A stretch of DNA of 64,000 nucleotides from Tessaracoccus oleiagri. Lineage in GTDB: Bacteria; Actinomycetota; Actinomycetes; Propionibacteriales; Propionibacteriaceae. The position numbers and the translations under genes are program-made. The stretch lies in NCBI RefSeq assembly GCF_900103275.1, contig NZ_FNGP01000002.1, positions 310,001 to 374,000 of the forward strand, given 5' to 3'. This document shows positions 16,682-25,236 of the stretch, in pieces. The notes under the pieces were generated by a model. The model ran no database searches. It was not told the origin of the DNA and saw only the letters and a program-made list of their open reading frames with translations. Each line of letters starts with the position of its first letter. Position 1 is the stretch's first letter.

Positions 16682-18224
16682 CGCTGCCTTCCCTTCCCGC
16701 GATCGCGTCCTCGTAGCTCACGCCGGCCATCATCAGGCCCAGCACCTCGCGCGGCGTGTCCGGCGGCACGATGCCGACGATGCGGCCGCGGTACATCACG
16801 GCGATGCTGTCCGCCAGCGACTCGACCTCCTCCAACTCCGTGGAGATGATGAGCACGGCGGTGCCGGCGTCACGCTCGGCGACGATGCGCTTGTGGAGGA
16901 ACTCGATGGCGCCGACGTCGACGCCTCGGGTGGGCTGGTTGGCCAGCAGGAGGCTGAGGTCCCGCGAGAGTTCCCGCGCCAGCACCACCTTCTGCTGGTT
17001 GCCGCCCGAGAGCGAGTTGAGGGGGGCGGTGTGCGAGCTCGTGCGGATGTCGAACTCCTCGATCCGCTCGATCGCATTGGCCTCGATGGCGTCGAGCCTC
17101 AGGTTGCCGCGGTTGGCGAATTCCCGGAGGTTGTTGATGACCAGGTTCTGAGCGATGGAGAACTCGCCGACGAAGCCGTCGCGGCGCCGGTCCTCGGGCA
17201 CGTAGCCGAGCCCTGCTCTGAGCGTCTCCGCCGGGGGCGCGTCGGTGATGTCGACGCCGTCGAGGGTGACGGTCCCGATCGCCACGGGCAGCGTGCCGAG
17301 CAGCGCCTCGGCGAGTTCGGTCTGGCCGTTGCCCTGGACGCCCGCGATGACGACGATCTCCCCGCCGCGCACGGTGAGCGACAGGTCGTCCACCGCGACC
17401 GCCCCCGACGGCGCGGCGACGGTGACTCCGTCGAGGACGAGGCGCGGCTCGCCCGGCCGGGCGGGCGCCTTGCTCACCTGGAGCGACACGTCGCGGCCCA
17501 CCATCATCGAGGCGAGCTCGGTCTCGGAGGCGTCCGGCGTGGCTTGGCCGACGACCTTGCCGCGGCGGATGACGGTGATGTCGTCGGCGACCTCCTTCAC
17601 CTCCCGGAGCTTGTGGGTGATGAACACGATCGCGCGGCCCTCGTCGCGCAAGGCCCGCATGACGGCCATGAGCTCGTCGATCTCCTGCGGTGTGAGCACG
17701 GCGGTGGGCTCGTCGAGGATGAGGTAGCGGGCGCCGCCGGCCAGCGCCTTCAGGATCTCGACCCTCTGCTGGAGGCCCACGGGGAGGTCCTCCACGAGGG
17801 CGTCGGGGTCGACGTCGAGCTTGTAGCGCTCGGAGAGTTCGCGGACCCTCGCACGGGCGTCGCTGATGCTCAGCAACCCGGCGCGGCCGGGCTCGGAGCC
17901 GAGCACCATGTTCTCCGCGACGGTGAAGACGGGGATGAGCATGAAGTGCTGGTGGACCATGCCGATGCCGGCGTCCATGGCCTCCTTCGGGCCCTTCGCC
18001 AGCAGGGGCTGGTCGCCGATCGTGATCCGGCCCTCGTCGGCCTCAAGCAGCCCGAAGAGGACGTTCATGAGGGTGGACTTGCCGGCGCCGTTCTCGCCGA
18101 GGAGGCAGTGGATCCGGCCGGGGGTGATGTCGAGCGTGATGGAGTCGTTGGCGGTCAACGATCCGAAGCGCTTCGTGATGCCCTCGAGGTGCAGCACTGG
18201 AGCGCTGTGGGTGGTGGTGCTCAA
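16674..18224 (-). CDS. Nucleoside/sugar ABC transporter ATP-binding protein (double ATPase)
   Basis: A 516-residue protein with two fused nucleotide-binding domains. The N-terminal half has Walker A GENGAGKST and Walker B LILDEPTAVL, but its signature is the variant LPVGLQQR. The C-terminal half has the degenerate Walker A GVQGNGQTE, lacking the usual Lys, with signature LSGGNQQK. This is normal for RbsA/YufO-type ATPases, in which one site is catalytically weak. I chose TTG at 18224, 4 nt after GAGGAGG; a GTG at 18272 in the same frame would add a basic, unconserved leader. The upstream hairpins may limit its expression relative to the binding protein. Confidence 0.92.
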   Translation of the reverse strand: MSTTTHSAPVLHLEGITKRFGSLTANDSITLDITPGRIHCLLGENGAGKSTLMNVLFGLLEADEGRITIGDQPLLAKGPKEAMDAGIGMVHQHFMLIPVFTVAENMVLGSEPGRAGLLSISDARARVRELSERYKLDVDPDALVEDLPVGLQQRVEILKALAGGARYLILDEPTAVLTPQEIDELMAVMRALRDEGRAIVFITHKLREVKEVADDITVIRRGKVVGQATPDASETELASMMVGRDVSLQVSKAPARPGEPRLVLDGVTVAAPSGAVAVDDLSLTVRGGEIVVIAGVQGNGQTELAEALLGTLPVAIGTVTLDGVDITDAPPAETLRAGLGYVPEDRRRDGFVGEFSIAQNLVINNLREFANRGNLRLDAIEANAIERIEEFDIRTSSHTAPLNSLSGGNQQKVVLARELSRDLSLLLANQPTRGVDVGAIEFLHKRIVAERDAGTAVLIISTELEEVESLADSIAVMYRGRIVGIVPPDTPREVLGLMMAGVSYEDAIAGREGSGE

Positions 18225-18290
18225 GGTTCCTCCTCGCCGTCGTCGGCGGTAACAAACATAGTGGCTCGGCACCGTTGCCGAGTGAGAAAC

Positions 18291-18318
18291 GGGAGGGGCA
18301 CCCGAGGGCGCCCCTCCC
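18291..18318 (-). terminator. Intra-operon hairpin after the BMP lipoprotein gene (proximal to ATPase)
   Basis: A 9-bp G/C-rich stem (GGGAGGGGC and its complement) with a 10-nt loop, followed on the minus strand by GTTTCTC. It probably acts as a partial terminator, making binding protein more abundant than the ATPase. Confidence 0.5.
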
Positions 18319-18327
18319 GTCCGACGG

Positions 18328-18350
18328 GCGCCGCCAAGAGGCGGCGTCCG
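18328..18350 (-). terminator. Second intra-operon hairpin after the BMP lipoprotein gene
   Basis: CGCCGCC-AAGA-GGCGGCG forms a compact stem directly after the BMP gene. Together with the next hairpin it could protect or terminate the lipoprotein mRNA. Confidence 0.4.
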
Positions 18351-18362
18351 GCTAGTGCAGGA

Positions 18363-19502
18363 TCACGGCTGCGAGGGAGAGGTGATCTCGATCTCGCCGG
18401 AGATGATCTTGGCCTTCAGGTCGTCCAGCTCGGCCGTGAGGCCCTCGGGCAGGTCGTCCTCGAAGTCGTGGAACGGGGCGAGCGCGACGCCTTCGTTCTC
18501 GAGGGTGCCGATGTACTCCTCGGAGGTGAACTCGTCGTTCATCGAGGCTTCGATGGCCTCGAAGACGGCGACGTCCATGCCCTTGGCGACGGAGGTGATG
18601 ATGACGCTGCCGAACTCGGAGGCCGACTCGTAGCCGTCGGTGTCGACCCAGATGGCGTTGACCTTGCCGCCAGACTCCTGGGCCGCCTGGAGCGCACCCT
18701 GGCCGGCGGGGCCGGCGACGGGCATGATGATGTCCGCGCCCTGCGAGATGAGGGTCGACGCCGTGTTCTTGCCACCGGGGATATCACCGAACGGGTCGTT
18801 GCCGCCGATGAACTGGCCGTCCTGGGCCTCCTCGCTCCAGCCGAGCAGCTGGACGTCGGTGCCCTTGGTCTCGTTGTGGTACTTCACGCCCTGGTCGAAG
18901 CCGTCCATGAAGATCGTGACCGTCGGGTACTTGGCGCCGCCGAAGGTACCGACTACGCCGGTCTCCGTCATCGCGGCCGCGGTGTAGCCGGCCAGGAAGG
19001 CGGGCTGCGCCGCGTTGAACAGGAGGCCCTTCGCGTTGTCGACGCCCTCGAAGGAGTTGAAGTCGACGATCGCGAAGTCGACGTCGGGGTTCTGCTTGGC
19101 GGCGGCCTCGGTGGCGTTGGCCAGCGCGAAGCCGACGGTGACGATGATGTTGCAGCCCTCGTCGATCATCGACTGGATGTTGCCGGCGTACTCGGACTCG
19201 GCGTTGGACTCGATCTCGTTGACCTCGATGCCCAGCTCCTCCTCGGCGCGGAGCAGGCCGTTGTACGAGGTCTCGTTGAAGGACTTGTCGTCGAAGCCTC
19301 CGAAGTCGGAGACCATGCAGGCCTTGAAGTCGGCGTTGGTGGCTTCGCTCTCGGTCTCCGCGGGAGCGGAGCTCTCACCGGCCGTCGCGCTGGCGTCGTT
19401 GGTAGGGGCGGCGGTGTTCTCGGCGGGCGGTTCCGCACAGGCGCTGAGCGCGAGCAGCGACGCAGCGGCGAGCGCGCCGACGCGCATTAGCGATTTCTTC
19501 AC
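18363..19502 (-). CDS. BMP-family nucleoside-binding lipoprotein
   Basis: A 379-residue lipoprotein of the BMP/PnrA purine nucleoside receptor family. The signal peptide ends in LSAC (Cys22), followed by an Ala/Glu/Thr-rich linker and the binding domain with the family segments DFGGFDDKSFNETSYNGL, GFALANATEAAAKQNPDVDFAIVD and GVVGTFGG. The GTG start has AAGGAGGAACAAAAA upstream. It is the first gene of the salvage operon: receptor, ATPase, two permeases, cdd, add and the RNase H-like gene. The upstream 97 bases are unusually A/T-rich and contain TAATCT (minus strand, 19538-19543) as a candidate -10 box. Confidence 0.93.
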   Translation of the reverse strand: MKKSLMRVGALAAASLLALSACAEPPAENTAAPTNDASATAGESSAPAETESEATNADFKACMVSDFGGFDDKSFNETSYNGLLRAEEELGIEVNEIESNAESEYAGNIQSMIDEGCNIIVTVGFALANATEAAAKQNPDVDFAIVDFNSFEGVDNAKGLLFNAAQPAFLAGYTAAAMTETGVVGTFGGAKYPTVTIFMDGFDQGVKYHNETKGTDVQLLGWSEEAQDGQFIGGNDPFGDIPGGKNTASTLISQGADIIMPVAGPAGQGALQAAQESGGKVNAIWVDTDGYESASEFGSVIITSVAKGMDVAVFEAIEASMNDEFTSEEYIGTLENEGVALAPFHDFEDDLPEGLTAELDDLKAKIISGEIEITSPSQP

Positions 19503-19537
19503 TTTTTGTTCCTCCTTGGAAGCAATCAGGTTGATTG

Positions 19538-19543
19538 AGATTA
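19538..19543 (-). promoter_or_regulatory. Candidate -10 box TAATCT for the nucleoside-salvage operon
   Basis: TAATCT lies about 35 nt upstream of the BMP lipoprotein GTG within an A/T-rich stretch. A weak -35 (TTGTCG, 19559-19564) is only 15 nt away, so assignment is tentative. Confidence 0.35.
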
Positions 19544-19599
19544 TTGCGTGTGATGATCCGACAACTAATCCGGCACCCCAATCGTTATCTGACCGCGAC

Positions 19600-20805
19600 C
19601 TAGACCACCTGCTGCACGAGCGCCATCGCGGCGCGCACCATGGAAAGGGTCTGCTCGCGCCAGTCGGGTTCCTGCCCGCGGTACGGGCCGGTGGCCAGTG
19701 AAAGGATCACGGCGGCCGCACGGAGCCGGAGTTCGACGGGGTCGACCCGCCGGTCGAAGACCGGCACCCAGCGGGCCAGCAGTTCGCGGACCTTGGCCTC
19801 CTGGACGGGGTTCATCCGCTGGATCGTCGACAGGTGGCCGATCAGGCAGGCGAGGTCGTCGGCGCGTCGGCCCGGGCCGATCGTGTCCACGTCCAGGATC
19901 CCGACCACCCGGCCGTCGGCCACGTGGACCTGCCCCTCGTGGAAGTCCCCGTGCGTCGGCTCGTCACCCGGCGGATAGCCGGCGAGGCCGCGCTCGATCT
20001 TGTCGACGAGCCACTCGACGTCGCTCGTGGCCTCCGGCAACGGGGCGATGACGAGGCGTCCGTAGTGGGCGGCCGCGTCGGCCCAGGGCGGACGACGCTC
20101 CAGCCCGGTGACAGCGGCCGGCATGGAGTCCAGCAGCTCGATGAGCGCCTCAGGAGTGCACGGGTCGCCGGGCGCGAACAGCGCGCGCGCCAGCGGCTCG
20201 CCCGGCAGTTCCCGCGTGACGAGCAGGTGGTCCTCGGTGGTCATCGCCACCTCGGGGGCGGGGATGCCCGCGTCACGCAGCAGCAGGTGACGCTGGTGCA
20301 CCCCGTGGAAGTGCCGTTCACGGAGCACCTTCACGTAGAAGACGAGCGGCCCGACCTGCACCTTCACCACTGCGCGCCGTCGCGGCCGGTAGCCGATCAT
20401 GGACAGGGAGAGCTGGTCCCCGGTGAGCGGGGCCGGAGCGAGCCCCCCGGCGGTCAGGACCTCGGCCATGCGGTCCGGGAAGGCGGCCCGCGCCAGACCG
20501 GGGAGGTCCGGGTCGTTCGGGTACACCCAGACGGCGACGCGGCGGTTGCCGTCGGCGAAGATCTCCGCGTTGGCGTCGCTGGGCTGCAGCTCGCCGGAGC
20601 GTGCCGACACCCCCAGCAACTCGGTGCGTCGCCCGTGCGGCCACTGCACCGTCGCCAGGTAGGTGGCGGTGGTGGACTGCTCGGGCGCCTGGTCGACGTG
20701 GTCCAGCTGCCAGTGGACGAGCTCACCGCCCGCGTGGCGGACGGCGGCCTGCAGGAGCGGGGCGACGTCGGGCCCCGTCAGGAGGGAGGCGCCGTCGTCA
20801 GGCAA
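19600..20805 (-). CDS. APH-fold phosphotransferase-like protein
   Basis: A 401-residue protein with an aminoglycoside phosphotransferase/choline kinase fold in its C-terminal two thirds. The Brenner-type motif reads PTHGDFHEGQ, so the catalytic Asp is present but the metal-binding Asn usually found five residues later is Gln; the second metal Asp is in GILDVDT. VVKVQVGPLVFYVKVL supplies the ATP-binding Lys region. The N-terminal ~120 residues resemble the cap of maltokinase-like proteins. Substrate unknown. TTG at 20805 is the start, with GGAGG upstream inside the end of the CNNM gene (8-nt overlap), making purU, CNNM and this gene one transcript. Confidence 0.75.
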   Translation of the reverse strand: MPDDGASLLTGPDVAPLLQAAVRHAGGELVHWQLDHVDQAPEQSTTATYLATVQWPHGRRTELLGVSARSGELQPSDANAEIFADGNRRVAVWVYPNDPDLPGLARAAFPDRMAEVLTAGGLAPAPLTGDQLSLSMIGYRPRRRAVVKVQVGPLVFYVKVLRERHFHGVHQRHLLLRDAGIPAPEVAMTTEDHLLVTRELPGEPLARALFAPGDPCTPEALIELLDSMPAAVTGLERRPPWADAAAHYGRLVIAPLPEATSDVEWLVDKIERGLAGYPPGDEPTHGDFHEGQVHVADGRVVGILDVDTIGPGRRADDLACLIGHLSTIQRMNPVQEAKVRELLARWVPVFDRRVDPVELRLRAAAVILSLATGPYRGQEPDWREQTLSMVRAAMALVQQVV

Positions 20806-22102
20806 CGTCGTCCTCCCGCTTCAGCTTGAACCAGGCGGCGCGGCGGCCGTCCATCTCGGTGACCTCGAAGGTCAGCGCCCGGGGTTCCTCGTCGTCGGAC
20901 GGCTGGACGGGGAAGAGGTGCACAGTCACGGTGTCCCCGAGTTCGGGCAGCGAGCCCTTGACCGTCATGAAGAAGCCCGCGACCGTGTCGTAGGGGCCCT
21001 CGGGGATCACGAACCCGGAGAGGTCGGCGAACTCCTCGATCGTCGTGAGGCCGTCCACCTGGTCGATCTCGGGGCGCTGCACCTGGTCCACGTCGTACTC
21101 GTCGGTGATGTCGCCGATCAGCTCCTCCATGAGGTCCTCGAGGGTGACGATGCCCGCGGTGCCGCCGTATTCGTCGCGGACGATCGCGATGTGGGAGCTG
21201 GCCTTCCGCATGGCCGTCATGGCGTGCAGGATCTTCACGGTCTCGGGGAGGTTCAGGATCGGGCGGACGAGGCTGCGCAGGTCACCGCCGCGCGCGGTGC
21301 CCTCCACGTCCATGAGGTCCCGGACGTGCAGGAACCCGATCACGCGGTCGGCCGAACCCTCCGTGACGGGGTAGCGGGACCGGGGCGCGCCGCGGACCTC
21401 CCGGTAGGCCTTCTGGATCGGCATGTCCACGGGCAGGAAGTCCACCTCGGTCCGGGGCACCATCACCTCGCGGAGACTCAGCTCCCCCGCCTGGAAGACC
21501 TCGTCGACGATCCGCCGCTCCTCGGAGCCCAGCGTCTCCGAGCTGGAAACCATCTGCCGCAGTTCCTCGTCGGTCACGACCTCGCGGGCCTGGTCCGGAT
21601 CGCCGCCGAGGATGCGCACCAGTGCGTTGGTCGAGACGTCCAGCAGCCAGATGACCGGCTTCATGAGCCTCGCGATCCCCGAGACGAGCGGGGCGAGTGC
21701 GAGGGCGAAGGTCTCCGCCCGCTGCATCGCCAGCCGCTTGGCCGTGAGCTCGCCGACCACGATCGAGAAGTACGCGATGATCAGCGTCAGACCGACCAGC
21801 GCGATGGTGTCGGACAGCCCGTCGGGCACGCCCAGCCCCTCGAGCCAGGGCGCCACCGTCGGTGCGATCGCCGAGGCGCCGAACGACGCGGACAGGAAGC
21901 CCGAGACGGTGACCCCGATCTGGACCGCGGACAGGAAGTTGTTCGGGTTGTGGGTGAGCCGCTCGATGGCTCGGCCGCGCTTCCCCTTGGTGGCGAGCTG
22001 GCGCACCTGGGAGTCGCGGAGGGTGACCAGCGCCATCTCGGCGGCCGCGAACGTGCCGCCGATGACGATGAAGAGCGCGATGAGCGCGATGTCCATCCAC
22101 AT
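20798..22102 (-). CDS. CNNM/CBS-domain membrane protein (HlyC/CorC family)
   Basis: A 434-residue membrane protein. An N-terminal DUF21/CNNM domain with four hydrophobic segments (from IALIALFIVIGGTFAAAEMALV) is followed by a helical linker, a CBS pair (REVMVPRTEVDFLPV through AIVRDEYGGTAGIVTLEDLMEELIG) and a C-terminal CorC_HlyC domain. The family is linked to magnesium or cobalt efflux; haemolysin is an old label. It starts 5 nt after purU and is in the same operon. Confidence 0.9.
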   Translation of the reverse strand: MWMDIALIALFIVIGGTFAAAEMALVTLRDSQVRQLATKGKRGRAIERLTHNPNNFLSAVQIGVTVSGFLSASFGASAIAPTVAPWLEGLGVPDGLSDTIALVGLTLIIAYFSIVVGELTAKRLAMQRAETFALALAPLVSGIARLMKPVIWLLDVSTNALVRILGGDPDQAREVVTDEELRQMVSSSETLGSEERRIVDEVFQAGELSLREVMVPRTEVDFLPVDMPIQKAYREVRGAPRSRYPVTEGSADRVIGFLHVRDLMDVEGTARGGDLRSLVRPILNLPETVKILHAMTAMRKASSHIAIVRDEYGGTAGIVTLEDLMEELIGDITDEYDVDQVQRPEIDQVDGLTTIEEFADLSGFVIPEGPYDTVAGFFMTVKGSLPELGDTVTVHLFPVQPSDDEEPRALTFEVTEMDGRRAAWFKLKREDDVA

Positions 22103-22106
22103 GGGC

Positions 22107-22946
22107 TTACCGGAAGATCACCGTGCGGTGACCGTCGGCGAGCACCCGGTGCTCGGCGAAGAGCCGCACGGCCTCGGCGAGCGTCTGCGACTCCTGCGCC
22201 TGGCCCTTCTGCACCAGCTTGGGCACGCTCATCGTGTGGTCCACCCGGACCACGTTCTGCTCGATGATGGGCCCCTCGTCGAGGTCGCCGGTGACGAAGT
22301 GCGCCGTCGCACCGATGAGCTTCACGCCCCGGGTGTGCGCCTGGCGGTAGGGGTTCGCACCCTTGAAGCCGGGCAGGAAGGAATGGTGGATGTTGATCGC
22401 CCTGCCCTCGAGGAAGGCGCAGAGCTCGGGGCTCAGGATCTGCATGTAGCGCGCCAGTACGACGAGCTGCACGTCCTGTTCATCGACGACGCGGCGGATC
22501 TCCGCCTCGAAGTCGGGCTTCGACTCCGGCGTCACGTAGCGGTGCTCGAAGGGCACCCCGTAGAACCGCGCCATGGGGGCGAGCACGTCGTGGTTGGCCA
22601 TCACGCCCACCACCTCGATGGGCAGCGTGCCGGAGTGCGTGCGGTAGAGCAGCTCGTTGAGTGCGTGGCCGGCCTTGGAGGCGAGGATCAGCGTGCGGGT
22701 CCTCCTCGTCGCGTCGTCGACGTGGAAGCTGGCGCCGAACTCGGCCGTCTGCACCCCCACCGCCTCCCGCAGTTCCGCGGCATCCGAGCCCTGCACCTCG
22801 ATCCTCGTGAAGAACTGCCCGGAATCGGGCGAACTGAATTGCTGGAGTTCGGTGATGTTGCCGCCCGCGGCGACGATCGCCGCGGTGATGGCATGGACGA
22901 TGCCGGGCCGGTCAGGGCACTGCAACGTCAGGACAAGTTCGGACAT
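22107..22946 (-). CDS. purU: Formyltetrahydrofolate deformylase
   Basis: Hydrolyses 10-formyl-THF to formate and THF, balancing one-carbon pools. The 279-residue protein has an N-terminal ACT domain (LTLQCPDRPGIVHAI, 1-80) and a formyltransferase domain with catalytic Asn185 and His187 (INIHHSFLPGF) and Asp223 (GDLDEGP). I started it at 22946 because the ACT motif begins there and TACAGT lies 6 nt upstream; the frame is open 47 codons further but lacks homology. It leads the purU-CNNM-APH unit. Confidence 0.95.
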   Translation of the reverse strand: MSELVLTLQCPDRPGIVHAITAAIVAAGGNITELQQFSSPDSGQFFTRIEVQGSDAAELREAVGVQTAEFGASFHVDDATRRTRTLILASKAGHALNELLYRTHSGTLPIEVVGVMANHDVLAPMARFYGVPFEHRYVTPESKPDFEAEIRRVVDEQDVQLVVLARYMQILSPELCAFLEGRAINIHHSFLPGFKGANPYRQAHTRGVKLIGATAHFVTGDLDEGPIIEQNVVRVDHTMSVPKLVQKGQAQESQTLAEAVRLFAEHRVLADGHRTVIFR

Positions 22947-22952
22947 GGCCAC

Positions 22953-22958
22953 ACTGTA
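22953..22958 (-). promoter_or_regulatory. -10 box TACAGT, putative leaderless start of purU
   Basis: TACAGT, 6 nt, ATG on the minus strand, with no Shine-Dalgarno sequence. Confidence 0.5.
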
Positions 22959-23001
22959 TTGCAAATGGCTTCGCGCCCGTTCTGGACCGGAAACGGGGAC
23001 C

Positions 23002-23029
23002 ATATACGATCCGCGAAAAAGATATACGA
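23002..23029. repeat. Pair of ATATACGA direct repeats upstream of the symporter operon
   Basis: ATATACGA occurs at 23002-23009 and 23022-23029, start to start 20 bp (two helical turns). It is a rare A/T-rich island and a candidate operator for the divergent purU and DUF485-symporter promoters. No known regulator motif is recognised. Confidence 0.45.
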
Positions 23030-23050
23030 AGGCTCTTGTAAGTGACCCGC

Positions 23051-23078
23051 TTTTGGGGCAGGCTACCTCCGATAGGTT
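23051..23078 (+). promoter_or_regulatory. Candidate promoter of the DUF485-symporter operon
   Basis: TTTTGG (23051-23056), 16 nt, TAGGTT (23073-23078). This predicts a leader of about 29 nt that includes the GAAGGAG ribosome site. The palindrome CGTTGCAACG (23080-23089) sits at the predicted transcript start and could bind a repressor. Confidence 0.4.
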
Positions 23079-23113
23079 GCGTTGCAACGACGTTCTGGGA
23101 CGAAGGAGTACCC

Positions 23114-23500
23114 ATGGCCAACTCTGTCCACCATCCCGACGCGGACCTGCCGGGAGCCCACGGGCAACCCCCCGGCAAGGGTCAGATTCCCACGGCGGAG
23201 TTCCGCCGGGTACAGGGGTCGGACGACTTCCGCGAACTGCGACGAGTCTTCCGCGGCTTCGCCTTCCCGATGACGGTGGCGTTCATCGTCTGGTACGCAC
23301 TGTACGTCGGCCTGTCGGTGTTCGCACCGGGCTTCATGTCCATCAAGGTCTTCGGCGAGGTCACGCTCGGGCTCATCCTCGGGCTCCTGCAGTTCGTGAC
23401 CACGTTCCTCATCACCTGGCTCTACATCCGCCACATGAACAAGAAGGTCGATCCCATCGCGGCCAGGCTGCGTGAGGACCTCGAAGGGAGCGCACTGTGA
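23114..23500 (+). CDS. DUF485 small membrane protein
   Basis: A 128-residue protein with a hydrophilic N-terminus and two membrane helices (FPMTVAFIVWYALYVGLSVFA and LTLGLILGLLQFVTTFLITWLYIRHMN). DUF485 proteins are encoded next to acetate/solute:sodium symporters and are thought to assist them. The start at 23114 follows GAAGGAG. Its stop overlaps the symporter GTG (GTGA), indicating coupled synthesis. Confidence 0.9.
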   Translation: MANSVHHPDADLPGAHGQPPGKGQIPTAEFRRVQGSDDFRELRRVFRGFAFPMTVAFIVWYALYVGLSVFAPGFMSIKVFGEVTLGLILGLLQFVTTFLITWLYIRHMNKKVDPIAARLREDLEGSAL

Positions 23501-25113
23501 TCGCCCTCGAAACGGTCGGCAACCCGATCATCAACATCTCCATCTTCGCCGTCTTCGTCGTGGTCACCATGACCATCGTCATCCGGGTCTCCCAGGGCAG
23601 CGCCAAGAAGAAGGCCGGCGACTTCTACACCGGTGGCGCGCAGTTCAGCGGCCGCCAGAACGGCTTCGCCATCGCCGGCGACTACCTCTCGGCGGCGTCC
23701 TTCCTCGGCATCGTCGGCGCCGTCGCGCTGTACGGCTACGACGGCTTCCTGTACTCCATCGGCTTCTTCGTCGCCTGGCTGGTCGCGCTCCTGCTCGTCG
23801 CCGAGCCGTTGCGCAACACCGGCAAGTACACGATGGCCGACGTGCTCTCCTTCCGGATGCAGCAGAAGCCGGTCCGCATGGCCGCCGCGGTGTCCACGCT
23901 GGCCGTCTCGTTCTTCTACCTGCTGGCCCAGATGGCCGGCGCAGGCAGCCTCGTGTCGCTGCTGCTCGGCATCGAGAACGACCTCGGCCAGAACGTCGTC
24001 GTCGCCATCGTGGGCACCATCATGGTGGGCTACGTGCTGATCGGCGGCATGAAGGGCACCACGTGGGTGCAGATGATCAAGGCGATCCTGTTGATCACCG
24101 GCGTCCTCATCATGACCATCTGGATCCTCGCGCTCAAGGGCTTCAACCTCTCCGCGCTGCTCTCCGAGGCCGTGGCCCGCCACATGACGGACGAGCGGGG
24201 CATCGGCGAGGCGATCCTCGAGCCGATGAGCCGCTACGGCAACAACCCGCTCGGCTTCATCTCGCTCTCCATCGCCCTCGTCCTGGGCGCCTCAGGCCTG
24301 CCGCACGTGCTGATGCGCTTCTACACGGTGCCCACCGCGAAGGAGGCCCGCCGCTCGGTGACCTGGGCCATCGCGCTCATCGGCGCCTTCTACATCTTCA
24401 CGATGGTGCTGGGCTACGGCGCGGCGTGGCTCGTCGGCCCCGACGCGATCGCCGGCATGCCCGGTGGCGCCAACGCCGCCGCCCCGGCCCTCGCCTACGA
24501 ACTGGGCGGCACGGTGCTCATGGCCGTGATCGCCGGTGTGGCCTTCGCCACCATCCTCGCGGTCGTCGCCGGCCTGACGATCACCGCGTCGGCGTCCTTC
24601 GCCCACGACATCTACAACTCCGTGATGAAGGACGGCAGGGCCGATCCGGCGCAGGAGGTCAAGGTGGCGCGGATCACCTCGCTCGTGATCGGCATCCTCG
24701 CCATCGCCGGCGGCATCTTCGCCAAGGACCAGAACGTGGCGTTCCTGGTGGCGCTCGCCTTCGCGATCGCCGCCTCCGCCAACCTCCCGTCGATCCTGTA
24801 CTCCCTGTACTGGAAGAAGTTCTCCACGGCCGGCTCGACGTGGTCGATCTACGGAGGCCTGTTCTCGGCGCTGATCCTGATCGCCTTCTCCCCCGCCGTC
24901 TCCGGCTCGCCGACGTCGATGCTGGGCGAGGGCGTGGACTTCGCCTGGTTCCCGCTCGACAACCCCGCGCTGGTCTCCGTGCCGCTCGGGTTCTTCCTCG
25001 GCTGGCTGGGCTCCGTCGTGAAGCCCGACGGCGACCGGTTCGCCGACAAGGCCGCCGAGATGGAGGTCCGCTCCATGACCGGAGCCGGCGCCGAGGGCGC
25101 ACTCGACCACTGA
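23497..25113 (+). CDS. Solute:sodium symporter, acetate/monocarboxylate type (ActP/MctC-like)
   Basis: A 538-residue SSS-family transporter with about 13 membrane helices. The N-terminal DFYTGGAQFSGRQNGFAIAGDYLSAASFLG and GKYTMADVLSFR segments are typical of ActP/MctC proteins that co-transport acetate, pyruvate or propionate with sodium or protons. Coupling to a DUF485 gene supports this. The exact carboxylate cannot be read from sequence. It is followed by a strong hairpin. Confidence 0.92.
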   Translation: MIALETVGNPIINISIFAVFVVVTMTIVIRVSQGSAKKKAGDFYTGGAQFSGRQNGFAIAGDYLSAASFLGIVGAVALYGYDGFLYSIGFFVAWLVALLLVAEPLRNTGKYTMADVLSFRMQQKPVRMAAAVSTLAVSFFYLLAQMAGAGSLVSLLLGIENDLGQNVVVAIVGTIMVGYVLIGGMKGTTWVQMIKAILLITGVLIMTIWILALKGFNLSALLSEAVARHMTDERGIGEAILEPMSRYGNNPLGFISLSIALVLGASGLPHVLMRFYTVPTAKEARRSVTWAIALIGAFYIFTMVLGYGAAWLVGPDAIAGMPGGANAAAPALAYELGGTVLMAVIAGVAFATILAVVAGLTITASASFAHDIYNSVMKDGRADPAQEVKVARITSLVIGILAIAGGIFAKDQNVAFLVALAFAIAASANLPSILYSLYWKKFSTAGSTWSIYGGLFSALILIAFSPAVSGSPTSMLGEGVDFAWFPLDNPALVSVPLGFFLGWLGSVVKPDGDRFADKAAEMEVRSMTGAGAEGALDH

Positions 25114-25122
25114 CCCCCGAAC

Positions 25123-25170
25123 CCGCGGGCGCTGCTCCCTCCCCGGGGGACGCGGCGCCCGCGGCCTTTT
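25123..25170 (+). terminator. Terminator of the symporter operon
   Basis: CCGCGGGCGC (25123-25132) pairs with GCGCCCGCGG (25155-25164), followed by CCTTTT. This is one of the few hairpins here with a true T-run. Confidence 0.7.
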
Positions 25171-25236
25171 CCCGGTTCCGCGGACGGGTGGACCGGGGTG
25201 CTGACAACATGGTGGAAAGCGACGAAAGGAGCATCC

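Noticed and set aside
18224-18272. Upstream GTG start for the nucleoside ATPase gene
   Set aside because: It would add 16 mostly basic residues with no homology and has no ribosome site; TTG at 18224 is directly preceded by GAGGAGG.
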